A DNA stretch of 64,000 nt from Lachnoanaerobaculum sp. ICM7 (lineage in GTDB: Bacteria; Bacillota; Clostridia; Lachnospirales; Lachnospiraceae): the NCBI RefSeq assembly GCF_000287675.1, contig NZ_ALJL01000023.1, forward strand, positions 1-64,000, read 5' to 3'. The translations under genes were made by a program, and so were the position numbers. The notes under the pieces are model-generated. The model worked only from the letters and a program-made list of their open reading frames with translations, did not search any database and was not told where the DNA came from. Of the stretch, positions 7,530 to 15,424 are shown one piece after another. The number at the start of each line of letters is the position of its first letter. The stretch's first letter is position 1.

Positions 7530-7601
7530 TTATTTTCCCACTTCATGATACTCATTACAAAGCAGTCTGTAATACTTTTCACTTTCTTCTTTATTGCATT
7601 C
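7530..7601 (-). pseudogene. Remnant of a D-lyxose isomerase gene (C-terminal end only)
   Basis: On the minus strand 7530-7601 reads as about 23 codons ending RLLCNEYHEVGK-stop. This closely matches the end of the intact isomerase encoded at 12787-13470 (RLLCNEYPVAKD). It begins two bases after the GH31 stop codon and has no start or upstream body. I read it as the surviving tail of a second, deleted isomerase gene that once followed the glucosidase. Confidence 0.65.
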
Positions 7602-7602
7602 T

Positions 7603-9984
7603 CTATTTTGCAGATAAAAGCTCTATTATAGCTCCTCTAACAAACTCGTTTTCACAGACACTGTAAATTTCACCCATTACTTCACCTGCATTTTTGGAAT
7701 TATACTTTCGTACTACCTCCATTACCTTTGTCTTTAAATCATATTCTATCTGTGCCTTATTAAGTATATCAAATACTCTGCTCTGTATACTGCTATGTGA
7801 AGGGCTCTCTTTATCATCAATTTCCACTTCTAAAGCAGATGATGATGAAATCTCCGGCAATCTTATAATTAAAACATTTTTTGTTTCATCATATTCAATA
7901 CTTGCAGGTTCTATTTTCTTTTTATCGAGTAAAATATCAAATTCACTTTCTTTTCCTGCACCGTAGAAATAGAGATTATATCTTCTCTTCTCCCTTGCAG
8001 CATTTTTATTTCCCGAAACAGGGTTTATTCTAAATATTCTCTTTGCATTGCCTTCCAGAATCTCATATCCTGTATATGCCCAGTCAGACTCGACATACGT
8101 ATTAAATTCCTTTTCATCTTCGGCAAGAGTGAACTCTCCGTCCTTACCGGCAAAAATAAACAGATCCATTTCTGCAGGACTTGATATCTCATTTGTACTT
8201 ACATTTACATCAAGAGGCAAGATACTTCCCTCTCTTGCAAATACGGCGATATCTTCCAGATTTCTGTAGATTTCAAGTTCACGATTTCCTCTATACCTTA
8301 CTCCGGTAAAGATATCAAACCATTCACCCTCCGGAAGCCATATCCTGGTCTTTGCCAATCCGCTCTCTGCATCAATTTTTCTTGTCACAGGACATACTAT
8401 CAGATCCTCTCCGAAATAATACTCATTTTTATAATTATAAACCTTATCATTTGCAGGCTCATAGTAATAAAGTGGCAGTATCAAAGGAAGCTTATCCACA
8501 TTTGCTCTTTTGTTCATGGTATAAAGATATGGTATCAGTCTGTGACGAAGTCTCAAATATCTTTTAACTATTCTTTCGGCAATCTGATTGTACTTCCAAG
8601 GCTCTTTTCCGGAAAATTCATTGCAGGTACTGTGCAATCTCATTATCGGTGAGAATACTCCAAGTTGTACCCATCTTACAAACATCTCGTCATCTCTTAT
8701 ACCGTTCATATGTCCGCCGATATCATGACTCCACCATGCATATCCGATATTTGATGCTGTAGCTGTAAAATAAGGCTGAAAATCAAGACTTTCCCATGTG
8801 ATAATGGTATCTCCCGAAAAACCTATAGGATATTTATGGCTTCCCACTCCTGCATATCTTGAAAGTATAAGACCTCTTCCACGGTCTTCTCTCTCAGAAT
8901 CCTTATAGTGAAAATAGTTTAAAAGCCATAGAGGATCAAGTCCCTTATGTCCTGAATTTTCCCCCTGTTGCCAGTCTATCCACCAGTAATCGACTCCCTG
9001 CTTTTCAAGCGGATGATGAACATGTTTAAAATATCCTTCTCTGAATTTATCATTGGCAATATCAAAAAGTACAGGTTCTTCTTTTTTAATATCTACACCC
9101 ATAAATTCTCCCATATCCTTATAGCAATCTTCATATGCCCTTATACCGTCTGCCGGATGTACATTCAGTAAGACCTTATATCCTCTTGTATGCAGTTCAC
9201 TTAAAAATTCTTTTGGACTTGGGAAAAGTTCCTTATTCCATGTATAACCTGTCCATCCTGTACCGAATCTACCCTCCACATCCGTAATATGCCAATCCAT
9301 ATCGATAACCGCCACACTGAACGGAATATCTTCACTGTCAAATCTGTCCATCAAGTCCAGATATGACTTTTGAGTGTATTTATAATATCTGCTCCACCAG
9401 TTACCAAGAGTGAATCTTGGAAGCAGAGGAAGTTCTCCGCTGAGAGTGTAAAAGTCTTTAAGTGCTGTCAAATAGTCAAGGCCGTAACCAAAGAAATACA
9501 GATCTGTTTCTTCCTCATCCTCCCTCAGCTTAAATCCGTCCTTCGTTATAAGCATGGAACTGCTGTCATCCACCACAGACCACATCTGCCTTGAAACAAT
9601 TCCCTCTCCAAGCTCTGTTTCTCCATCTATGGCATCCAGTGTTCTGGTTGTTCCTTTTAAACTCTCATTCTTATCTCCATAATGCCATACACTTGAAGTT
9701 GTTCCGTAGTTACCGCTTACATTGATCCTTAAGCCTTCGCCTGAGAATTCTTTTTTATCATATATTACTCTTAGATAATCTGTAACTATAACCAGTTTGT
9801 CTTCACTGTCTAAAATATCAAACTTTACTTTCGGGAACTTTCTGTTTGTAACAGCCGCCGTCTCTTCATCAACAAATATATTTTTTTTACTGTATTCAAA
9901 CCTTATAAGTCTATCAGTAAGAATACTTATGCGATAATTATTTCCTTTAATTATTGAAGCTTCTGCCGCCTTTGTATTTACCAT
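7603..9984 (-). CDS. GH31 family alpha-glucosidase / alpha-glycosidase
   Basis: This is a 793-residue glycoside hydrolase of family 31, with the N-terminal beta-sandwich, catalytic barrel and C-terminal beta domains in the usual order. The catalytic region shows IDMDWH, then WWIDWQQG near residue 335 (nucleophile Asp), GFSGDT near residue 395 (acid/base Asp) and WWSHDIGGH. There is no signal peptide, so it should act on oligosaccharides inside the cell. It lies 12 bases after beta-phosphoglucomutase on the same strand, pointing to breakdown of alpha-linked glucosides. The WQQG form after the nucleophile differs from the common WxDMNE, so substrate specificity may be unusual. A remnant isomerase tail follows its stop. 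Confidence 0.85.
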   Translation of the reverse strand: MVNTKAAEASIIKGNNYRISILTDRLIRFEYSKKNIFVDEETAAVTNRKFPKVKFDILDSEDKLVIVTDYLRVIYDKKEFSGEGLRINVSGNYGTTSSVWHYGDKNESLKGTTRTLDAIDGETELGEGIVSRQMWSVVDDSSSMLITKDGFKLREDEEETDLYFFGYGLDYLTALKDFYTLSGELPLLPRFTLGNWWSRYYKYTQKSYLDLMDRFDSEDIPFSVAVIDMDWHITDVEGRFGTGWTGYTWNKELFPSPKEFLSELHTRGYKVLLNVHPADGIRAYEDCYKDMGEFMGVDIKKEEPVLFDIANDKFREGYFKHVHHPLEKQGVDYWWIDWQQGENSGHKGLDPLWLLNYFHYKDSEREDRGRGLILSRYAGVGSHKYPIGFSGDTIITWESLDFQPYFTATASNIGYAWWSHDIGGHMNGIRDDEMFVRWVQLGVFSPIMRLHSTCNEFSGKEPWKYNQIAERIVKRYLRLRHRLIPYLYTMNKRANVDKLPLILPLYYYEPANDKVYNYKNEYYFGEDLIVCPVTRKIDAESGLAKTRIWLPEGEWFDIFTGVRYRGNRELEIYRNLEDIAVFAREGSILPLDVNVSTNEISSPAEMDLFIFAGKDGEFTLAEDEKEFNTYVESDWAYTGYEILEGNAKRIFRINPVSGNKNAAREKRRYNLYFYGAGKESEFDILLDKKKIEPASIEYDETKNVLIIRLPEISSSSALEVEIDDKESPSHSSIQSRVFDILNKAQIEYDLKTKVMEVVRKYNSKNAGEVMGEIYSVCENEFVRGAIIELLSAK

Positions 9985-9996
9985 TTTTCTCTCTTT

Positions 9997-10641
9997 CTAT
10001 ATACAATACTTTTGCAAATCTTCAAAGCTTTCCAAACTGTAACTCACATCACCGAGCTTTTTTGCATCCCCTATTCCTGCAACTTGCATTCCGGCTCTTA
10101 TTGCCCCCTCTACTCCCGAAGCTGCATCTTCAACAACCAGACATTCGTTTGGTAAAAGTTTCAGACCTATCCCCGCTTTTTCAAACACTTCTTTGTCAGG
10201 CTTTGAATATTTTATATCATTTCCATCTACTATAATATCAAAAAAATCAATAAGATTTAACTTTGAAAGTATAAGCTTTGCATTTTTACTTGATGAAGCT
10301 ATTGCCGTCTTATATCCCCTTTGTTTTAAAATATCTAAAGTGTCTTTAACTTTTTTATCAAGATCTTTCTCACTCATCTCATTTAAAAGTTCTTTATACA
10401 GCTCATTTTTTTTATTTGCAAACTCTTCTTTTTCCTTGTTGCTGTACTTTTTATCAGACCTTTCAAGTATTATTTCCAGACTCTCCATACGGCTTACTCC
10501 CCTGAGTCTGTTATTTATTTCTTCATCAAAGTATATACCCAAACCGTCTGCCATGTTTTTCCATGCCATATAGTGATACCTGTCTGTATGGCATATTACT
10601 CCGTCAAGGTCGAATATTATGCCTTTATATTTTCTTTCCAT
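9997..10641 (-). CDS. pgmB: Beta-phosphoglucomutase (HAD superfamily)
   Basis: This is a 214-residue HAD-type phosphatase/mutase with the nucleophile motif DLDGV (D11 and D13) and a short helical cap. SSSKN near residue 107 supplies the motif II serine, and VVEDAASGV near 165 is the acidic motif IV. The family converts beta-glucose 1-phosphate to glucose 6-phosphate, usually after a maltose- or trehalose-type phosphorylase, none of which is in the window. It is coupled to the GH31 gene (12-base gap). I took ATG at 10641 because AAAGGGGTGG lies 8 bases upstream; the longer GTG start has no site. The 5' leader also has a small AAGGAG/CTCCTT hairpin at 10667-10683. Confidence 0.8.
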   Translation of the reverse strand: MERKYKGIIFDLDGVICHTDRYHYMAWKNMADGLGIYFDEEINNRLRGVSRMESLEIILERSDKKYSNKEKEEFANKKNELYKELLNEMSEKDLDKKVKDTLDILKQRGYKTAIASSSKNAKLILSKLNLIDFFDIIVDGNDIKYSKPDKEVFEKAGIGLKLLPNECLVVEDAASGVEGAIRAGMQVAGIGDAKKLGDVSYSLESFEDLQKYCI

Positions 10642-10725
10642 TACTGTAACCACCCCTTTACTTAATAAGGAGTTTCTCTCCTTTTACATAAATCGCTCTG
10701 CTTTTACTTGTAAGTTATAAAAATA

Positions 10726-10756
10726 AAAAGAGTAAATTAATTAAACTTACTCTTTT
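10726..10756 (-). terminator. Terminator after the ATPase-nuclease pair
   Basis: A perfect 10-bp stem (10726-10735 with 10747-10756) with an 11-base loop is followed on the minus strand by a T-rich tract. It closes the two-gene cassette just before the pgmB promoter region. Confidence 0.8.
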
Positions 10757-10798
10757 ATTTACTTATACAGCTATTTTATACATCAAATATACTCATTT

Positions 10799-11431
10799 TT
10801 ATCTACTGCAATTTTTTGAATAATATTCTAAAAATTCATTCACAGTATATGTATGAACCTCTGATACACAAATATCCTGCATTAATTCCAGGTCCCATAG
10901 AATGATTTCATTTTTTGCTAACCTAAATAGAGGCTTAACAAATCCTTCTATATACTCCTTACTAAGCGATTGGGACTTGTTTTGCTCTTCTCTTCTGTAT
11001 TTACCTTTTTCCTGTTCAACATACTTTTTATTTTTTTCGTAATTATATACCACAATATATTCTAAATATTTGCGACAGAATTTAAGGTCTACATCTACTA
11101 TATTAGAAAAAACAAGAAGTGAATCTTTAAGTTTCGTCTTAACATCTCTAACCTTACCATTCTTAAATTCTACAAATATAAGTTTGTTTTTAGTTTCACT
11201 ATAAAACAATGCATCTGCTGATTTAAAAACCTCATTAGATTTATGAAACTTTCTGCAGAAATCAGTTTTTACATCATCAAAATCAATTACAATATCTTTT
11301 GAAATATCTCTATCAATATCAACCATATTAACAGGATTTTTTTCATCCGAATCGTCCAAAGACACTTCAAATAAAGATTTTTTGTTTTTTATAAATATTT
11401 CTCTCTCAATTCTGTCGCTAATCTCTGTCAT
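10799..11431 (-). CDS. PD-(D/E)XK-like nuclease partner of the AAA ATPase
   Basis: This is a 210-residue protein with a likely PD-(D/E)XK nuclease core: SADALFY (D73) and, on the next strand, FVEFKNGK (E88-F89-K90), the D...ExK arrangement that binds metal. Basic helices follow, rich in Lys and Arg at about residues 130-155. There is no HNH or TOPRIM motif. The ATG at 11431 overlaps the end of the ATPase gene by 14 bases and has AGGGG 4 bases upstream, so the two are coupled and probably work as one complex. ATPase plus nuclease pairs of this layout (Septu, Gabija, PARIS) are phage-defence systems, but I cannot match this pair to a named one. The nuclease call rests on the short motif. Confidence 0.6.
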   Translation of the reverse strand: MTEISDRIEREIFIKNKKSLFEVSLDDSDEKNPVNMVDIDRDISKDIVIDFDDVKTDFCRKFHKSNEVFKSADALFYSETKNKLIFVEFKNGKVRDVKTKLKDSLLVFSNIVDVDLKFCRKYLEYIVVYNYEKNKKYVEQEKGKYRREEQNKSQSLSKEYIEGFVKPLFRLAKNEIILWDLELMQDICVSEVHTYTVNEFLEYYSKNCSR

Positions 11432-12674
11432 TATACCCCTCATTCTCAATTCGTTGTAACGGGCCGGACAATACTTTATAAATTTCAGAGATATTAAAAG
11501 TAACATCCTTCATTTTTGCATTATCACCTTCATTATATGAAAGGTAATATTTAATTACATCTTCTGTGTCATACTTTCCGGAAAACACCTCAATCGCACG
11601 TAAAAAATATGGGCTATGAGTATTTATCAAAATATGTAGTCCCATCTCTCTTTGTAGTAGTACTATAACCTCAGCCAGTGTAACCTGCCAATCAGGATGA
11701 AGATGAACCTCAGGCTCATCAAGTATTAAAGTTCCATTTTGCACTATGGTTCCGTTATCTATTAAGCTCTTAATCAAATAAAATGTTTTCATACCTGACG
11801 ATAAACTATCTAAAGATAAGCCTTTAGTTCTTGTAACTCTTGACATACCATCGTTATTGGTTTCAAACAATGACATATCAGAACCTAATATATTATTGAT
11901 TTTTTTGTAAACTAATGTCAATCTATCTTTTAAATTAGCCTTATCTACTAATGTTAAAGCTTTATTATTCATATAATGCGACAGCAATGACCTTCTGTGA
12001 TTAGTAGTATTTCCACTTGTCCTACTAAGAAATGAGTTAGTTTCACCATCTTTTCTGATATTATGAAAGTCTATAATAAACGGATCGTCAATATATACAA
12101 TCTCATGTTCCAGCTCTTTTCTTTCTTTTACCTCTAATAATTCATCATTATTATTAAAAATAATTTTTATTTTAAAGTCCTTTATTTTTAATTCTATTTT
12201 ACTATCTTTATGACTACGTATATTTGTAATATGTCCATTAAATTCATCTAAGAAAATTTCTGATATAATTTCGTTTTGAAGTAATTCATCTGCAGGAGCG
12301 TTTATTTTTATAATACCGGAAATTACATCATCCACAAATTTAGGCACATTGCAGTTTCTTACTAAGATGTCACGAATAATATTTTCATCAGTTTCTCCTG
12401 CTAAAATAGATGGTAATTCTTCAATCTTTTTATCCATTCCATTTATAACATATGCATCTGCAAAGTGTTGTGAAAGTAAAAACAACCTTTTAATAGCAAA
12501 TTCTTTCTCTAATTTCACTTTACCGGATATATTACTGAATGAATGGAACATTGCAAATAAACTACGACTAACTGTACTCTTTCCGGTGCCGTTCAGTCCT
12601 GCTATTATTGTGATCCCTTTAATTTCTATATCTGCCGAATCTATCTTTCCAACGTTTCTAATTTTTAATTCCAC
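11418..12674 (-). CDS. ABC-type AAA ATPase (OLD/RecF-like), putative defence protein
   Basis: This is a 418-residue ATPase of the SMC/RecF/OLD-like group. Walker A is GLNGTGKST (residues 26-34), the ABC-type signature LSSGMK starts at residue 291, Walker B is LILDEPEVHLHP (D319, E320), and a histidine switch lies in NTHSP (H353). The middle 200 residues are an unassigned, probably helical insertion. There is no TOPRIM domain, so any nuclease activity would come from the coupled partner. It starts with GTG at 12672-12674, with AGGAG 6 bases upstream. The cassette is flanked by terminators (12711-12751 and 10726-10756) and is visibly more AT-rich than the sugar genes on each side, suggesting acquisition by transfer. 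Confidence 0.75.
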   Translation of the reverse strand: MELKIRNVGKIDSADIEIKGITIIAGLNGTGKSTVSRSLFAMFHSFSNISGKVKLEKEFAIKRLFLLSQHFADAYVINGMDKKIEELPSILAGETDENIIRDILVRNCNVPKFVDDVISGIIKINAPADELLQNEIISEIFLDEFNGHITNIRSHKDSKIELKIKDFKIKIIFNNNDELLEVKERKELEHEIVYIDDPFIIDFHNIRKDGETNSFLSRTSGNTTNHRRSLLSHYMNNKALTLVDKANLKDRLTLVYKKINNILGSDMSLFETNNDGMSRVTRTKGLSLDSLSSGMKTFYLIKSLIDNGTIVQNGTLILDEPEVHLHPDWQVTLAEVIVLLQREMGLHILINTHSPYFLRAIEVFSGKYDTEDVIKYYLSYNEGDNAKMKDVTFNISEIYKVLSGPLQRIENEGYNDRD

Positions 12675-12710
12675 TATACTCTCCTGATATAACTATACTT
12701 CTATAAATAC

Positions 12711-12751
12711 AAAATCCCCTATCTATAAATATATCACAAAAAGGGGATTTT
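12711..12751 (-). terminator. Terminator after the D-lyxose isomerase operon
   Basis: A 10-bp stem, AAAATCCCCT (12711-12720) with AGGGGATTTT (12742-12751), encloses a 21-base loop, with modest T-richness after it on the minus strand. It separates the sugar operon from the ATPase-nuclease cassette. Confidence 0.65.
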
Positions 12752-12786
12752 ACATAATTTATTTATTTCTCAACCTATATATTTCC

Positions 12787-13470
12787 TCAATCCTTTGCTA
12801 CCGGATACTCATTGCAAAGTAGCCTGTAAGGCTCTTCATCCTCTTCTATCTCAGGGAATCTGCCTATATCTTCATAGAATCTGTTGTCTATATTGTCATC
12901 ATTACATTGGGAGACTTCACCTATAAGCACACTTCCGCTTCCCGGCTCCACATGGAACTCATGGTATTGATGCGGCCATATGGTGATGCTCTCTCCCGGC
13001 AAAAGTTTTACAAGACTTCCCGCCTTTACATAGTATGATCTTCCGTCTGAGTTTATAAGTACATCCGAGTCGGCAAGTCCGCCCTTACCGTCGTCATTAT
13101 ATACTTTTATAAGAAGTGTACCGCCACCTCTGTTTATGATATCCTCCGATTTAAACCAGTGGAAGTGCATAGGTGCCATCATATCGTCTCTTAAGAATAA
13201 AAGCTTCTCTGCATAGACTTTTTTATACTTCTCATTGTTTCTGTTTCCGTTTCTGAGTGTAATAAGTCCGAAACCGATCCTATCAAAATCTCCGAGTCCG
13301 AAGTCTGTGATATCCCATCCGAGCATATTATCTCTTATTTCATCATATTCATGACCTTTGTTTTCCCAATCTTTTGGTGTCCAGTTGCAAAATGGCGGCA
13401 GATGAAATCCGTTCTCTTTTATAAGCTCCTCCATCTCTCTTATGATGCTGTTAATTTGTGATCTCTTCAT
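12787..13470 (-). CDS. D-lyxose/D-mannose family sugar isomerase
   Basis: This is a 227-residue cupin-fold isomerase of the D-lyxose ketol-isomerase family, which converts D-lyxose to D-xylulose and often D-mannose to D-fructose. Metal-binding residues are visible in MHFHWFKSED near residue 110 (two His and a Glu) and in HEFHVEPG near residue 170. Its start overlaps the preceding binding-protein gene by ATGA (13467-13470), placing it last in the sugar-sensing and transport operon. With the PfkB kinase and class II aldolase at the head of the same run it suggests use of an uncommon ketose or pentose. A tail fragment of a second copy survives at 7530-7601. Confidence 0.85.
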   Translation of the reverse strand: MKRSQINSIIREMEELIKENGFHLPPFCNWTPKDWENKGHEYDEIRDNMLGWDITDFGLGDFDRIGFGLITLRNGNRNNEKYKKVYAEKLLFLRDDMMAPMHFHWFKSEDIINRGGGTLLIKVYNDDGKGGLADSDVLINSDGRSYYVKAGSLVKLLPGESITIWPHQYHEFHVEPGSGSVLIGEVSQCNDDNIDNRFYEDIGRFPEIEEDEEPYRLLCNEYPVAKD

Positions 13471-14774
13471 GTCTTTCCCCTTTCTTGTAACAAATATTTG
13501 CTCATTTGTCTTTGCAATATTCTAAGCGTATTTTCTATATCATCTCCCAGATTCAGCTTTGAAATTTTTGAATCCGCCAGAGATATCGCTCCTTCATAAC
13601 CGCTGAATTTCGGTTTTGCAATACCGTTTTCAAGTATATGGCATATCAGTTTGGAATCTATGATATCTTCATCTTCTTTAAATATATTCTCCGATTCCTT
13701 ACTTTCCATTACTTCCTTAAGCACCGATGCTACGGGCATCTCATTATACAATGTCTGCTGTATTTCAGTATCATAGGTGAGTGTTTTTAAGAATTCCCAT
13801 GCCAGTTTCTTCTTATTTGACCTTGAACTTATTGCAATATCAAGACTGTCTATCATACTTACATTATTACCCGAATTACCTGCCGGCATAGGTATGCAAT
13901 CCCATGCAAATCCGGTGTATTTTTTTATCTTGTAAGGATATGACTTATAAGTCCTGTATTCGGCAAGTGACATCTGACTGAAAGCCACCTTTCCGCTGTC
14001 AAACTGCTCCTTGGTTATATTCTTATTTCCGTTTAATGATTCCAGGCTCTTTACAAATCTTATTGACTCTGCAAACTTTTCTTGATTGAAATATGACTTC
14101 TTTCCGTCTTTTGAAAAAAGTACAACATTATTTGAAAGTGCCGCATTGATCCAGTCATATTTGTATATTCCAAAGTAATCCGGGCTGCCGTCAAGGTCCC
14201 TGTCCAAAGTTATCATTCTGCACATTCTGTAAAAATCATCAAATGTGTAGTCATTTCCCGGTATATCAACATGCAGCTTTTCAAGCAGTGTACGGTTTAC
14301 AAACATAAGAGTCGGCATGGCTTCATAAGGAAGAGCATATCTATGTCCCGAAAAAACTCCCGAGTTTGCAATTTCAGTATAATATTTGTCTATATCAAAG
14401 TCTTTATCTTCCATCACATATCTGTCCAGATTTTCTATAAGTCCGAGATTTATATAATTTTCAAAATCCTCGTCCAGTACCATAAATATATCCGGCATTT
14501 TATCCTTCAATATTCTCTCAGACATCCATTCGCTGTAGTCTTCCTTTTGTATTCCTCCGGAATAATTTATCTTTACACCCTTATGCTCTTTTTCAAACTT
14601 CTCTATTGCCTTATCAATTACAGAATAGCTTTCCTGTACAGCCACATCCCAATTGCTTCCGTTAAACATGGCAAATTCTATTACTGTTTCTTTGGGCCTA
14701 CATATATAAAAAAATATACCAAGTATCGCTATAAAAAGAATTGCTCCCAAAAAAAGTTTTCTTTTCTTTCTCAC
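13467..14774 (-). CDS. Extracellular sugar-binding protein (ABC family 1), membrane-anchored
   Basis: This is a 435-residue solute-binding protein of the MalE/UgpB type. After an N-terminal hydrophobic segment (residues 7-25, LFLGAILFIAILGIFFYIC) come typical features: IEKFEKEHKGVKI near residue 65, PDIFMV and LPYEAMP. The cysteine at the end of the hydrophobic stretch could be lipidated, though the lipobox is poor, so a retained transmembrane anchor is equally likely. No matching permease pair is nearby. It is coupled by 4-base overlaps to a response regulator before it and an isomerase after it. That context suggests a sensory or accessory role rather than ordinary transport. Confidence 0.75.
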   Translation of the reverse strand: MRKKRKLFLGAILFIAILGIFFYICRPKETVIEFAMFNGSNWDVAVQESYSVIDKAIEKFEKEHKGVKINYSGGIQKEDYSEWMSERILKDKMPDIFMVLDEDFENYINLGLIENLDRYVMEDKDFDIDKYYTEIANSGVFSGHRYALPYEAMPTLMFVNRTLLEKLHVDIPGNDYTFDDFYRMCRMITLDRDLDGSPDYFGIYKYDWINAALSNNVVLFSKDGKKSYFNQEKFAESIRFVKSLESLNGNKNITKEQFDSGKVAFSQMSLAEYRTYKSYPYKIKKYTGFAWDCIPMPAGNSGNNVSMIDSLDIAISSRSNKKKLAWEFLKTLTYDTEIQQTLYNEMPVASVLKEVMESKESENIFKEDEDIIDSKLICHILENGIAKPKFSGYEGAISLADSKISKLNLGDDIENTLRILQRQMSKYLLQERGKT

Positions 14775-15424
14775 AGTTCACCTCTGCCTATTGCCCATAT
14801 AGCAAGCTGCGTTCTGTCACGAAGTTCAAGTTTGTCAAGAATCGTTGATAAATAGTTTCTTACCGTACCCTCTGAAAAACTCAGGTCTTTTGCAATTTCT
14901 TTATTGCTCTTTCCCTTTGCCACCTCTTCTATTATAGCCCATTCATTCTTTGTAACAGTCTTTATATTCTCGGATTCTACATGTATGGTTTCATTGTTTA
15001 CAGCCAGCTTTGAGAAAAACTTCAAAACCTTTGAAGCGATATCGGGATTTATCATTGCCTGTCCCTGATATACCGTATTTATCGCCTCTACCAGGCTGTC
15101 CATGCTTATACCTTTTAAGAGATAACCGCTTGCCCCGTATTTTAAAGCGTTAAAAACATATTCATCATCATCAAATGTGGTGAGTATAATAATTTTTATA
15201 TCCGGATAACCTTCTTTTATAATCTTTGTGCAGGACACTCCGTCAAGTCTTGGCATTCTGATATCCAGAAGTATTATATCAGGCTTGTTTTCTCTGACAC
15301 TCCTGATTACTTCAAGTCCGTCAGACACGGCATCCGTTACCTCTATATCAGGTTTACTGTCAAGGATTATCTTTAAGCTTTCTCTTATCAATTCCTGATC
15401 GTCTGCAATTAAAACTTTAATCAT
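14771..15424 (-). CDS. NarL/LuxR-type response regulator
   Basis: This is a 217-residue two-component regulator. The receiver domain (residues 1-120) shows the acidic pair D9-D10, the phosphorylated Asp in ILLDIRMPR (about D55) and a Lys in GYLLKG (about K105). The C-terminal LuxR-type helix-turn-helix reads GKSNKEIAKDLSFSEGTVRNYLS. It overlaps the sensor kinase gene by 8 bases, so the pair is cognate. Likely targets are the promoters of the sugar operon in which it sits, including the region before rbsB with its 18-bp palindrome, but that link is inference. Confidence 0.9.
   Translation of the reverse strand: MIKVLIADDQELIRESLKIILDSKPDIEVTDAVSDGLEVIRSVRENKPDIILLDIRMPRLDGVSCTKIIKEGYPDIKIIILTTFDDDEYVFNALKYGASGYLLKGISMDSLVEAINTVYQGQAMINPDIASKVLKFFSKLAVNNETIHVESENIKTVTKNEWAIIEEVAKGKSNKEIAKDLSFSEGTVRNYLSTILDKLELRDRTQLAIWAIGRGEL

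Noticed and set aside
14271-14855. Open frame of about 194 codons opposite the binding-protein gene
   Set aside because: Antisense shadow spanning two coupled real genes.
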